This document shows, piece by piece, positions 31,080-40,600 of a stretch of DNA of 59,652 nucleotides. The notes below the pieces were generated by a model, which did no database searches, was not told the DNA's origin, and was given only the letters and a program-made list of their open reading frames with translations. The first letter of the stretch is position 1. The number at the start of each line of letters is the position of its first letter. The stretch is from IMG/VR virus record IMGVR_UViG_3300048927_000799, positions 1-59,652 of that record. The stretch is one strand, 5' to 3'. Source of the DNA: a virus. The position numbers and the translations under genes are program-made.

Positions 31080-32142
31080 CGCCACCATCCGGCACGCCGT
31101 CTTCCTGGAACAGCTGAAGTCAGGCGAGGTGAAAAAGTTCGCCCCGTTCCTGAAGGAGATCGACCGCAGCATCCGCGACCGGCTGACCAAGACAGATCTG
31201 ACCGACTACACGGTGGTGCGCCTTGAGCGCCTGCTGAAAGAAGTCGACAGCCTGCTGCTGGGCATCTTCGACCGGTTCACCGACCAGCTGAATCTCGATC
31301 TGGTGGATATCGCCAACTACGAGGCGCAGTTCGAAGCGACCAGCCTGACGCGCGCGGCGCCGCCGAGCATCACGTTCGACGCGGCGTTGCCCGGCTCTGC
31401 TGCAATCCGGGCAGCCATCCTCACGAACCCGCTCAGTGTGCGTGGTGCGGACGGCGGCAAGCTGCTCGACTCCTTCATCGAGGGATTCACCTCAACGGAG
31501 CGGCAACGCCTCACTGGCGCGATCCGGCAGGGCTTCTTCGAGGGCCAGACAAACTTCCAGATCATCAAAAACATTCGCGGTACCAAGGCGCTCAACTTCA
31601 ACGACGGCATCCTGGCCACGACCAACCGCAATGCCGGTTCAGTTGTGCGCACAGCAGTCCAGCACGTCGCCACCCAGGCGAGGATGGAGACGCTGAAGGA
31701 AAACAGCGACGTCGTTCAGGCTGTCGAGTGGGTCAGCACGCTGGATTCGAAGACGACCGCCCAGTGCAGGACGCTGGATGGCCGACGATTCAAGCTGATC
31801 GAAGGACCGCGTCCGCCGATCCACATCAACTGCCGCTCTACGGTGGTAGCGATCACCAGGTTCAGCGCACTGCTATCGAAAGACGGCACGCGCGCCTCGG
31901 TCGGGGACAGTGGGCCGCAGCAGGTGAGGGCAGACCTCAGCTATTACGACTGGCTCACTCAGCAGCCCGCTGCGTTTCAGGACAAGGCCATTGGCCCCGT
32001 GCGAGCAAAGCTGCTCCGCGATGGTGGCCTCAGCGTCGAACGGTTCTCAGAGCTACAGCTCGACCGCAATTTCGCACCACTGACCCTCGATCAAATGAAG
32101 GCTCTTGAGCCTCTGGCGTTCGAGCGGGCAGGAATCAAATAG
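31054..32142 (+). CDS. Minor head / head morphogenesis protein (SPP1 gp7, Mu F-like)
   Basis: A 362-residue protein. The C-terminal third has the family motif: VVRTAVQHVATQARMETLKE, VEWVSTLDSKTTAQCRTLDG and PPIHINCRSTVVAI, with paired Cys and His. Such proteins bind the portal and help DNA entry. The head operon order (portal, F-like, scaffold, capsid) is standard. Confidence 0.88.
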   Translation: MAANQAILDATIRHAVFLEQLKSGEVKKFAPFLKEIDRSIRDRLTKTDLTDYTVVRLERLLKEVDSLLLGIFDRFTDQLNLDLVDIANYEAQFEATSLTRAAPPSITFDAALPGSAAIRAAILTNPLSVRGADGGKLLDSFIEGFTSTERQRLTGAIRQGFFEGQTNFQIIKNIRGTKALNFNDGILATTNRNAGSVVRTAVQHVATQARMETLKENSDVVQAVEWVSTLDSKTTAQCRTLDGRRFKLIEGPRPPIHINCRSTVVAITRFSALLSKDGTRASVGDSGPQQVRADLSYYDWLTQQPAAFQDKAIGPVRAKLLRDGGLSVERFSELQLDRNFAPLTLDQMKALEPLAFERAGIK

Positions 32143-32180
32143 CAGGCAGGGCCTGCGTCTAAGTCTCCGGGAGACAACCA

Positions 32181-32888
32181 ATGCTGAAGTTCCAACTGGA
32201 CACCCTTGATGGCGTCGAAGAGTCCGTGCGCGCGCTGTACACCGAAAAAGACGGCAAATTCGTGCTGGGCATCGAAGGCTTGCCGCAACAGGAAGACGTT
32301 TCAGGCCTGAAAGCCAAGGTAGACGAGCTGCTCGGCGAGAAGAAAGCCGCCGAGAAAGCCCGCAAGGATGCAGAAGAGGCAGCGCGCCTGGAACGCGAAG
32401 AAGCTGCGCGCAAGTCCGGCAACGTCGAAGAGCTCGAAAAGTCCTGGTCGGAAAAGTACAACCGCCGCGAAGCCGAGCTGAACGGCTTGCTCGAACAGGA
32501 GCGTGGCAGCCTTGGCAGTCAGATTAGGGATCTGACCGTAGGCCGCACCGCGACCGACATCGCAGCAGCATTGGCAATCCCAGGCAGCGCCAAGGCGTTG
32601 CTTCCTCACATCGAACGCCGCCTGAGCGTCGAACTGCGTGACGGCAAACCAACCGTCGTGGTTCTCGATCAGGCCGGCAAGCTCTCTGCGGCAACGCTGG
32701 ATGAGCTGAAAGCAGAATTCACCAACGACACGGCCTTCGCGCCGCTGATCGCTGGCAGTAAGGCATCGGGCGGCGGGGCTGCCGGTGCCGGGAATGGCGG
32801 CGGGGCCGCAAAAGGCAACATCGGCGGCACTAAAACGGAACGCACAGCGGCAATCGCCAGCAAGTTCCCGGACCTCCCTCTCAATTAA
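32181..32888 (+). CDS. Scaffolding protein
   Basis: A 235-residue protein. The beta-rich start MLKFQLDTLDGVEESVRALY is followed by a charged coiled coil (about 45-120, runs of Lys/Glu/Ala). A globular segment with GSAKALLPHIERRLSVEL and a Gly/Ala-rich linker (195-220) lead to the end. The fold pattern and position directly before the capsid gene mark it as the assembly scaffold. Confidence 0.8.
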   Translation: MLKFQLDTLDGVEESVRALYTEKDGKFVLGIEGLPQQEDVSGLKAKVDELLGEKKAAEKARKDAEEAARLEREEAARKSGNVEELEKSWSEKYNRREAELNGLLEQERGSLGSQIRDLTVGRTATDIAAALAIPGSAKALLPHIERRLSVELRDGKPTVVVLDQAGKLSAATLDELKAEFTNDTAFAPLIAGSKASGGGAAGAGNGGGAAKGNIGGTKTERTAAIASKFPDLPLN

Positions 32889-32898
32889 GGAATAACCC

Positions 32899-33867
32899 AT
32901 GTCCCTGTCTCAAATGCAGGTCTTCAACGATTACGTCATGCCGGCGACGCTGGAGACCCTGGATCAAATGCTCGCGGCCTTCAACGCTGCCAGCAACGGC
33001 GCCATCGTGCTGTCCCCGGACGGCTTCACTGGCGACTTTCTGCAAGAGTCGTTCTTTCAGAACCTTGCTGCCGCTCAGCGTCGCGTGAACCGTTACGCCG
33101 CTCAAGCTGCCGTGACTCCGGTCGACCTGACCGAACTGCAGAACACCACCGTGAAGGTGGCGGGTGGCTTCGGCCCGGTTCGCTATGAGCCATCTCAGAT
33201 GACCTGGCTGCAGCGTCCGACTGCTCAAGGCATCGAAGTGGCTTCGCGCGCGTTCGCCGAAATCCTGCTCAAGGACCAGTTGAACACCGCCATCGCCGCT
33301 CTGGTCGCCGCGATCACCGCTCAGGCTGCAGCGGTCAACGACGTGTCGGCAACCGCTGGCATCTCGCAGGCTGGCTTGAACAGCTCGCATGCCAAGTTCG
33401 GCGATGCCAGTCAGAACCTCGTCGCTCAGGTCATGACCGGCAGCACCTGGCACAAACTGGTGGGCCAGAACCTGGCCAACGCCCAGAATCTGTTCCTGGC
33501 TGGCAACGTCCGTGTCGTGGACATCCTCGGCAAGACCTCCGTGGTCACCGACGCACCGGCGCTTTCCCAGACCGGTACGCCGAACAAGGAAATCATCCTC
33601 AGCCTGGCCTCCGGCGCCGCGCTCGTGCATGACAGCCGCGACATCATCTCGAACGTCGAGACCAGCAACGGCCAAACCCGCATCGAGACCACCATTCAGG
33701 TCGACTACACCTTCGGCCTAGGCCTGAAGGGTTACACCTGGGATACCGCTAACGGCGGCAAGTCGCCTACCAGCGCAGCGCTGGCCACCGGCACCAACTG
33801 GGACAAAACCGCAGCCAGCATCAAGGACACCGCCGGTGTTGCCCTGATCGGTGACGCTTCCAAGTAA
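32899..33867 (+). CDS. Major capsid protein
   Basis: A 322-residue protein beginning MSLSQMQVFNDYVMPATLET. It contains FLQESFFQNLAAAQRRVNRY, VAGGFGPVRYEPSQMTWLQR and VDYTFGLGLKGYTWD near the C terminus, features of a phage coat protein family found with DUF4055 portals. A clear ribosome site (AAGGAATAACCC) precedes the ATG. The position after the scaffold supports the call. Confidence 0.88.
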   Translation: MSLSQMQVFNDYVMPATLETLDQMLAAFNAASNGAIVLSPDGFTGDFLQESFFQNLAAAQRRVNRYAAQAAVTPVDLTELQNTTVKVAGGFGPVRYEPSQMTWLQRPTAQGIEVASRAFAEILLKDQLNTAIAALVAAITAQAAAVNDVSATAGISQAGLNSSHAKFGDASQNLVAQVMTGSTWHKLVGQNLANAQNLFLAGNVRVVDILGKTSVVTDAPALSQTGTPNKEIILSLASGAALVHDSRDIISNVETSNGQTRIETTIQVDYTFGLGLKGYTWDTANGGKSPTSAALATGTNWDKTAASIKDTAGVALIGDASK

Positions 33868-33918
33868 CCCTTTGATGTCCAGGCCGGGACGTGTGCCCGG
33901 CTTGGCGGAGATGCAATC

Positions 33919-34233
33919 ATGAGCGAGAACAACATCTGGTATCTGCCAGGCCCATTTCACCGCTACGAAGGCGACGTGAAGGCCCAGGCCAAGAAGGCCG
34001 GCCTGATCATCGTCGATGCTAACGTGACGGACAGCCGTGACGGTGCTGCCGAAAAGACGCCCACTGCCAAGCTGAAACCCGAATGGTCGGCCAAGTCTGA
34101 AAAGACCGGTCCTGAAACCGATCCGAAGAAAATGAACGTTGAAGACCTGCGCGCTTGGCTGACGTCTAAGGGCATCGAGTATGATGCCAATGCACTGAAG
34201 CCGGACCTTCAAGCCCTCATCCCAGCGGAATAA
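33919..34233 (+). CDS. Small head protein with HeH/LEM-like C terminus
   Basis: A 104-residue protein. The N-terminal half reads MSENNIWYLPGPFHRYEGDV, AKKAGLIIVDANV. The C-terminal 30 residues (MNVEDLRAWLTSKGIEYDAN then KPDLQALIP) fit a HeH/LEM helix-extension-helix. Probably a head-decoration or connector-linked protein; the role is inferred. Confidence 0.65.
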   Translation: MSENNIWYLPGPFHRYEGDVKAQAKKAGLIIVDANVTDSRDGAAEKTPTAKLKPEWSAKSEKTGPETDPKKMNVEDLRAWLTSKGIEYDANALKPDLQALIPAE

Positions 34234-34236
34234 CCC

Positions 34237-34740
34237 ATGGCACTCATCGTCGAGGACGGTACCGGCAAGCCTGATGCCGAAAGCTACGCGAGCGCTGCCG
34301 ATCTGGTCATCTACGCCGGAAAGTTCGGCGTGACGATCCCGGCAGACGAGCCAGCGCAGGAAGCATTGCTGCGCCGGGCTGCCTTGGCGATGGATGGCAT
34401 GACGTGGAAGGGCAGGAAGATGTCGAGTGATCAGGCTCTTGCCTGGCCTCGACGTGGTGTCGAGTTGGATTGCGAGATCAAGCCCGACAATTACCTGCCG
34501 GCCCGCATCGAGTACGGTCAGATGGCGTTGGCTGCTGAGATTCATGCTGATGACATCGATCCTCCGGAACTGCGCAAAGGCGCAGTTACCCGGGAGCGAG
34601 TCGAGGGCGCAGTCGACACCGAATACGCTGTAATCCCGAACAACAGCAGCAGACTGTTGCCAGCTGCGCCAGACCGGCCCAGCGCGACACAGTTTGCCGA
34701 CTACCTACTGAAGCGCGGGCTGTTTGCCGTAAGGGTGTGA
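34237..34740 (+). CDS. Head-tail connector protein (DnaT-like family)
   Basis: A 167-residue protein starting MALIVEDGTGKPDAESYASA, with LLRRAALAMDGMTWKGRKMS and LAWPRRGVEL. This is the pattern of phage proteins annotated as putative DnaT-like, which act as head-tail adaptors (gp6-like). It lies three bases after the preceding stop. Confidence 0.75.
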   Translation: MALIVEDGTGKPDAESYASAADLVIYAGKFGVTIPADEPAQEALLRRAALAMDGMTWKGRKMSSDQALAWPRRGVELDCEIKPDNYLPARIEYGQMALAAEIHADDIDPPELRKGAVTRERVEGAVDTEYAVIPNNSSRLLPAAPDRPSATQFADYLLKRGLFAVRV

Positions 34741-34743
34741 GCG

Positions 34744-35115
34744 ATGAGTGAGTTCTACGACCGCATGGCTGCCACCGCTCTGCGGTTGATCACTCAGTAC
34801 GGTCAGCCGGTAACCCTCCGCGATACGGTCAAGGGAGTCTATGACCCTAGCACCGGCAAGACCGGCCCGGACACACTAACCGAGCGGACCGCCCAAGGCA
34901 TCCTGCTCGACTTCACCGGCCAAGAATTCCAGACCAGCAGCCTGATCAAGGTCGGCGACAAGAAATTGAAGATCGCCGCGAGCGGGCTCAATTCGCCGCC
35001 CACGCTGCTGAGTAAGGCAGTCATCCAGGGCAAGACCTGGTCGATCGTCCCACCACTGAAAGAGATCAATCCCGCAGGCACGCCGCTGCTGTACGAGCTG
35101 CAGGTGCGGTCATGA
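34744..35115 (+). CDS. Neck / head-closure protein
   Basis: A 123-residue beta-rich protein: RLITQYGQPVTLRDTVKGVY, QGILLDFTGQEFQTSSLIKV, WSIVPPLKEINPAGTPLLYE. The pattern and gene order match head-completion proteins that seal the connector. Its stop overlaps the next gene (ATGA). Confidence 0.7.
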   Translation: MSEFYDRMAATALRLITQYGQPVTLRDTVKGVYDPSTGKTGPDTLTERTAQGILLDFTGQEFQTSSLIKVGDKKLKIAASGLNSPPTLLSKAVIQGKTWSIVPPLKEINPAGTPLLYELQVRS

Positions 35116-35768
35116 GCCGCGCGGGCGCCGGGCAGTCCGGCAGCTTTGCGCTAAGCCTGGCCCAGTTCGCCGAACAGGCCAAGGAAGCCATTGATGCCAG
35201 CCTGCGCGAGATCGTCATCGAGATCGGCAGCAGCGTGATTCGCATGTCCCCCGTGGGCAACCCGGAGATCTGGGCAGCCAACGTCGCGCACCGGGCAAAG
35301 AATTCCCGCGCTGCCGATGACTACGACTTCAAGGTTGCCGTCCGAAATACGCTGATCAACCTGGACGACACCAATTTCACCAAATCCGGCAATCTGCGCA
35401 AGGGCGTGAAGTACGCCAAGCCGCTGACCAAGGCCGAGCGGGTCCAGAACTTCAATGTGAACGGTCTCGTTTCCGGAAAGGATTACGTCGGCGGCCGGTT
35501 CCGTGGCAACTGGATGTTCAGCATCGGTTCGCCGGATAACACCACGACGGAGGAGGTCGACCCGAGCGGCCGCAAATCCACCGCGCGAATCGTCGACGGC
35601 GCGATTGAGTTCAAGGCAGGCGACACGGCCTATATCACCAACTCGCTGCCGTACGCGATCCATCTGGAGTTCGGCCATTCCCAACAGGCGCCCGGTGGCA
35701 TGGTCCGCATAACCGTCGCGCGATTCCAGCAGATCGTGCTGGAGGCCATCAGGAACAACCAGGTATGA
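35112..35768 (+). CDS. Tail completion protein (HK97 gp10-like)
   Basis: A 218-residue protein: IDASLREIVIEIGSSVIRMS, PVGNPEIW, then NSLPYAIHLEFGHSQQAPGG near the C terminus, the signature of gp10-like minor tail/neck proteins. It starts and ends in ATGA overlaps within the neck gene group. Confidence 0.75.
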   Translation: MSRAGAGQSGSFALSLAQFAEQAKEAIDASLREIVIEIGSSVIRMSPVGNPEIWAANVAHRAKNSRAADDYDFKVAVRNTLINLDDTNFTKSGNLRKGVKYAKPLTKAERVQNFNVNGLVSGKDYVGGRFRGNWMFSIGSPDNTTTEEVDPSGRKSTARIVDGAIEFKAGDTAYITNSLPYAIHLEFGHSQQAPGGMVRITVARFQQIVLEAIRNNQV

Positions 35769-36175
35769 GCCACCAAAGCATCCGACGCATCTATGAGCAG
35801 CAGCTTGCAGCTTGGGCAGGTCCGCGCGGGTTGCGGATCGCCTATCAGGGCGTGGCATTCGATCCCGATGACGATGAGACTTATCTGCGCGCCTTCACGC
35901 TGCCCGCGGGCACAGACACCCAGACACTGGAAGGCACGGATCGGATTTACACAGGCGTTTTCCAGGTCAGCATCATTTCTCCGGCTGGCAATGGCACAGG
36001 CGATGCGGAAGGGCTGGTTGATGACCTGGACGAGCTGTTTCCGACATTTCTGAGACTCAGGCAGGGCGACTTCGAAGTGATGGTGCTGACGCCTGTTGAA
36101 CCCGGGCCAGCCATTGTCGACGACACCACGCTTACCTTATCGGCTTCGTTTCAGTATCGGGCCGACCGCGCATAA
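35765..36175 (+). CDS. Tail terminator protein (DUF4128)
   Basis: A 136-residue protein: MSHQSIRRIYEQQLAAWAGP, YLRAFTLPAGTDTQTLEGTD, YTGVFQVSIISPAGNGTGDA, ASFQYRA. This fits the DUF4128/tail-terminator family that caps the tail tube and joins it to the head. A terminator follows 22 bases later. Confidence 0.78.
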   Translation: MSHQSIRRIYEQQLAAWAGPRGLRIAYQGVAFDPDDDETYLRAFTLPAGTDTQTLEGTDRIYTGVFQVSIISPAGNGTGDAEGLVDDLDELFPTFLRLRQGDFEVMVLTPVEPGPAIVDDTTLTLSASFQYRADRA

Positions 36176-36197
36176 CCCGCCCATTGGGCACACCCTG

Positions 36198-36221
36198 AAC
36201 CCCGCCAAGTGCGGGGTTTTT
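36198..36221 (+). terminator. Terminator between neck and tail-tube genes
   Basis: AACCCCGC/GCGGGGTT (8-bp perfect stem, CAAGT loop) followed by TTTTTC. The tail-tube gene starts 26 bp later after AAGAGGAAAAA, so the hairpin and ribosome site form one short cassette. Confidence 0.75.
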
Positions 36222-36246
36222 CATTTCTGCGAAGAGGAAAAATCCC

Positions 36247-36894
36247 ATGGGCTACAAACTCCCGAACGGCGGCTACTACCAGGTCGCAGCGACTTACGAC
36301 GCTGTCCTGCCGTTCTCGGCACTGTCGAACGCCACTGAAGCTGTGGCCACCGTCACCGGTGCGTCCCTTGCGGTAGGTGACATCGTTCTGCTCAGCTCCG
36401 GCTGGAGCAAGCTGGACAACAAAGTGGTGCGCGTTAAGGCCGCTACGGCAACTGCCATCACGCTGGAAGGCATCGATACCACCGACGTGATTCTGTTCCC
36501 CGCCGGCGGCGGTGTCGGCAGCATGAAAAAGATCCTTACTTGGGTTCAAGTACCTCAAGTGTCGGACCTGGCTTTCTCGGGCGGCGATCAGAACTATCTG
36601 GACGTGGTGTTCCTCGAGGACGACCAGGGCAAGCAGGTTCCCACCGACAAGTCTGCAGCCAGCATGACTTTGACCATCGCTGACGACCCATCCAAGCCGT
36701 TCAACGCTGTGCTGCTCAAGGCCGACGCCGGCAAGCAAGTTCAAGCGGCTCGGCTGGTCCTGCCGGGTACCGACCAACTGCTCTACGGCGCGTTCATCTC
36801 GTTCTCCAAGCAGCCGGCGGTATCGCGCAACAACCTGCTGACCCGTACTGTCAGCCTCGCCCTGCAATCCGAACCAACCCGCTACCTGTCGTAA
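36247..36894 (+). CDS. Major tail tube protein
   Basis: A 215-residue protein: MGYKLPNGGYYQVAATYDAV, VTGASLAVGDIVLLSSGWSK, VLLKADAGKQVQAARLVLPG and LTRTVSLALQSEPTRYL. These match phage tail-tube subunits of siphoviruses. Strong isolated expression, suggested by its own cassette, would suit an abundant structural protein. Confidence 0.82.
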   Translation: MGYKLPNGGYYQVAATYDAVLPFSALSNATEAVATVTGASLAVGDIVLLSSGWSKLDNKVVRVKAATATAITLEGIDTTDVILFPAGGGVGSMKKILTWVQVPQVSDLAFSGGDQNYLDVVFLEDDQGKQVPTDKSAASMTLTIADDPSKPFNAVLLKADAGKQVQAARLVLPGTDQLLYGAFISFSKQPAVSRNNLLTRTVSLALQSEPTRYLS

Positions 36895-36903
36895 GGAATC
36901 AGC

Positions 36904-37293
36904 ATGGCAAAGTTCAAGATTGCCCAGAACCCCACGTTCAAGGCGGACGTGGATATTCCTCGAGTGGGCGGCACCTTCAACAAGGTGTCGTTTGAATTCA
37001 AATACCGCGACCGAAAGGAATTGGCCAAGCTGTTCGCGGGCTGGCAGCAATCTGCCAAGGACTATCAGGACCGCCTGAAAGAGAAGGGCGATGACATCAC
37101 CCTAGTGGATGTAACTGACGCTGATATTGAGCATCAGATTCTGCAGGTCAGCGATCTGGTAGTTGGCTGGGGGTTCGACGACAAGTTCACGCCTGAAGCT
37201 ATCCGCGCCTTGGTTGAAACCTCGGCCAGCGCAGCCGATGCAATCGTCAAGGCCTACCAGAACGCGTTCGCCGCGGCCCGCTTGGGAAACTGA
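36904..37293 (+). CDS. Tail assembly chaperone, upstream part (gpG-like)
   Basis: A 129-residue protein, MAKFKIAQNPTFKADVDIPR..., with ELAKLFAGWQQSAKDYQDRL and VVGWGFDDKFTPEAIRALVE. It is the gpG equivalent that coats the tape measure during tail assembly. Its last codons form a slippery site, so a small fraction should be extended into the next frame. Confidence 0.82.
   Translation: MAKFKIAQNPTFKADVDIPRVGGTFNKVSFEFKYRDRKELAKLFAGWQQSAKDYQDRLKEKGDDITLVDVTDADIEHQILQVSDLVVGWGFDDKFTPEAIRALVETSASAADAIVKAYQNAFAAARLGN
37284..37290 (+). promoter_or_regulatory. Programmed -1 ribosomal frameshift site
   Basis: The heptamer GGGAAAC is in the correct phase (G GGA AAC) immediately before the TGA of the G-like gene, and the downstream chaperone gene is in the -1 frame. 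Lambda G-T uses GGGAAAG at the same place. A slip would read on as LKEVSQALYEP. Confidence 0.8.
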
Positions 37294-37298
37294 AAGAG

Positions 37299-37601
37299 GT
37301 GTCGCAGGCGCTGTACGAGCCTGTGGCACCACCCAATCAGCTCGCCCAGTTCGGCATATCGGCGGCAGACCTTGACGAGACTGTCGAGGTTCTGCCCGAC
37401 AACTGGCCCGCTTTTGTCGTCATGGAAGCATTGGGTACTCAGTGGCGAGTCGGTATGGCTGGGCGTACAGGTCTCGATTATTCAGCCGTCCCAGCGATCA
37501 TGGCCCTCGTCGGCATCCCCAAGAAAACCAGAAGCCAGGTCTTCCAGGACGTTCGCGTCATGGAGGCTGAGGCGTTGCTCGTCATGAGCGAATCGAAATA
37601 G
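37299..37601 (+). CDS. Tail assembly chaperone, downstream part (DUF1799, gpT-like)
   Basis: A 100-residue reading frame with a GTG at 37299 but more likely made as the C-terminal half of a G-GT fusion by -1 frameshifting at 37284-37290. FVVMEALGTQWRVGMAGRTG and LDYSAVPAIMALVGIP match DUF1799. In lambda the T part contacts the tube protein and recruits it to the tape measure. The tape-measure gene begins 10 bp later. Confidence 0.82.
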   Translation: MSQALYEPVAPPNQLAQFGISAADLDETVEVLPDNWPAFVVMEALGTQWRVGMAGRTGLDYSAVPAIMALVGIPKKTRSQVFQDVRVMEAEALLVMSESK

Positions 37602-37611
37602 CGGAGCACTC

Positions 37612-40600
37612 ATGTCTGGAACCATCGCGCAACTGGGCATTGAGGTCGAGTCCGGCGAGGCAGTACAAGCCGCCACTGACTTGGACAAGCTCACACAGGC
37701 CGGGGTAAAGGCCGAGAAGGCTGCCGATGATGTATCCGCGGGCTTCGATAAGGCAGCAGCAGCCGCAGCGAAGCTGGCGGCAGCAGAAGCCAAAGCAGCA
37801 GAAGAAACAGACAAGGCCAAGGCGCGGCTTTTGGAAACCGCCAAGGCCTCGCTTGAGGCGAGCGAGTACTACCAGCGCCTTACCACCAGTGTGACGAATA
37901 CCGCTGGCTCTATGGAAAAAGCCGGGGCGTCAGTCACTGACTTCGCGGCAATTCAAAGAAACCTCAATACGCTGACCCCTACAATCGATCAGCAAACTGA
38001 TGCGACCAAACGTGCTGCGGCAGCCACGGGTGTTCAGACCGAAGGCCTGGATAAGCTGCTCAACAAGTTGAACCCTGCTCGCGCTGCGACTGCGAACTAC
38101 AACAAGGATCTCGATACGCTCTCCAAAGCCTACAAGGCGGGGGAGATCGACATCGACAAATACACCGCTGCTGTCGGAACAATCAACGGCAAGCTCAAAG
38201 CGCTCAACGGCGAAGGGACCGTATTCGACAAGCTCAACCTTGGCACTCGCCAGGCGCAAGAAAACGTTAGCCAGCTGGCTAATGCTATCTCTGCTGGTGA
38301 CCTGAACAGCGGCGCCAGGGCAATTGCCCAGATTGGCGCTGGTGCCGGAGCATCTGCCGTACAGCTGGGCAAGCTGCTGTTGCCGTCTGCTGCTCTGGCG
38401 ACCGTGCTAGGGGCAGTAGCGTTCGCATTTGTGGATGCAGAGCGGGAGGCTTCCGCCTTCAATAAGTCGATCTTTGCTGGCGGCAATGCGGTCGGAGTTT
38501 CTGCGCAGCAGCTGCAGGAGATCGCAAAGCAGGCAGGTATTCTGACCCATAACTTCGCTGGCGCGCGTGATGCCGCCATTGCGTTAGCTGCGAGCGGCAA
38601 GGTTGCGGGAAGCGAGCTCGCTAACCTGACCGAAGCTGCATCAGCAATTGCCTCGTTCACCGGTGCCGGCGCTACAGAGGTTGCCAGAGGCCTCGCAGGG
38701 ATTGGCTCATCTGCATCCGAGGCAGCCGTAAAAATCAGCGAACAGTACGGTCTGATCACGTCAGAGCAGTACCTTGCGATTAAGGCCATCGAGGATGATG
38801 GCGAGGCTCAGAAGGCGCTCGATCTACTAAGTGCCGATCTAAATCAAAACGCCCAGCAGCGCCTGAAAGAGTATCGCGCGTCTCTGTCGGACATTGAACT
38901 CGGCTGGGATGACATCAAGAACAGCATAACGAATGCCTATGCTGCGGTCAGATCGGAGGTCTTTCCCGATCTCGGTAAGCAGATCGAGATCATTCAGCGC
39001 GTTCTGGACACCAGAAAAGCGGGAGGAGTGGCGGGTGCGTTGTCGAACGGCCTCAGCACCCTCAACAGCGCATTGGGGCTTGGCACCGGTGACGATGACG
39101 ACTCAACTGCAGCACTTGAGAAGAAACTGGCAGGGCTGAAGGCGCGTCAAGCATCAAGCCAGGCTCTGGCGGCAACCACAGGCGAGACCGTCAATGCCAA
39201 CAAAGATCTGATCGCAGTCCAAAGGGATTTGGATCGGCAGCTCGACAACGTCAGCCCCCTTTCGAAGCGTGAAGCCGCGATCAAGAAGCTGAACGCGCAG
39301 TTCACCGAGCTTTACGAGAAATCAGCGAAATCAGGGCAAAAGTCGCCGTTACTAAACGGGGTAGATTTTGACGGAAAGTCCTTTTCTGGCGGCGCCTATA
39401 AAACGCTCCTTGACGGCATCAACACGAACATAAAGGACCCAAAGGGGCCTGCAAATCAGCTGGACCTGACAGGCTTCAACAACGCTCAGAACCAACTGAA
39501 GTCGGTCACTGGCTATTACCAGAACATCGAGAAGGAGTTGGAAGCCGCCCAAAAAGCTGGCCTGGTATCGGCCGAGTCCTACAGCAGTCAGCGCATCGCG
39601 ATAGTTGAGCAGGAAAAGGGTGATGTAACCGTTGCCTACGACGCAGAGATATCCGCGCTCCAGACGCTTCGGGACAAGTCTTCGACCACTGCGCAGCAGC
39701 GTATTCAGATCGATCAGAAGATCGCTGACGCAAAAGCAGAGTCTGTCAAAGCACAGGAAGGTTACGACTCTCGCTTGCAGGCGCTCGCCACCGAGGAAGA
39801 CGGGCGGGTCAAGAAGCAGACGTACAACATCGCGCAGTATGTCCAGGCTCTGGGTCAGCAGCAAAAGGCTTTGGAGCTTGCGGGGCAGCGTGCTGTCTTG
39901 GGCGTTGGCCGTGGTGATCGTCAGAACGCGCTCAACGCCGAACTGAATGCCCAGCAGGACCGCTTCGCCCAACAGGCACTGGATTTGGAGAATCAGCGCT
40001 CCGACCCTTCTCGCAACATGTCGACCGAGGAGTTCGAGCAGAAATCCAAAGCACTGGCCGATGCCAATAAAAAGGCAACCGACCAGATCCAGCAGAACTA
40101 CGCCGATGTGCAGGCTGCTCAGGGTGATTGGACCAATGGGGCTGCGTCCGCTTGGGAAAACTACCTCGACAGCGCCAAGGACGTGGCCGGGCAGACGAAA
40201 ACGCTCTTCACCAATGCGTTTTCCAACATGGAAGATGCAGTGGCGAACTTCGCCATCACTGGCAAGCTGTCCTTCAGCGACTTCACCAAAGCGGTTATCT
40301 CTGATCTGGCTCGCATCGCTACCCGGCAGGCTACCTCGGGGGTTCTCAGCACTCTGTTCGGCATCGGTGCCTCAGCCGCAGGGTCTTACGCTGGCGGCTC
40401 TTCGGCAGGCTCTGGTGCGAGTTCGGGGTTCGACTACAGCTTGGGTTCGGCATCCTCTGGGCTTTCTTACGGGGGCGGCCGTGCCACTGGCGGCGATGTT
40501 GCGCCTAACTCGCTGTACCAGGTAAATGAATTGGGTCCTGAGCTGTTCAACCAGGGCGGTAAGTCCTATTTGATGACAGGAGCAAATGGCGGAAGTGTTA

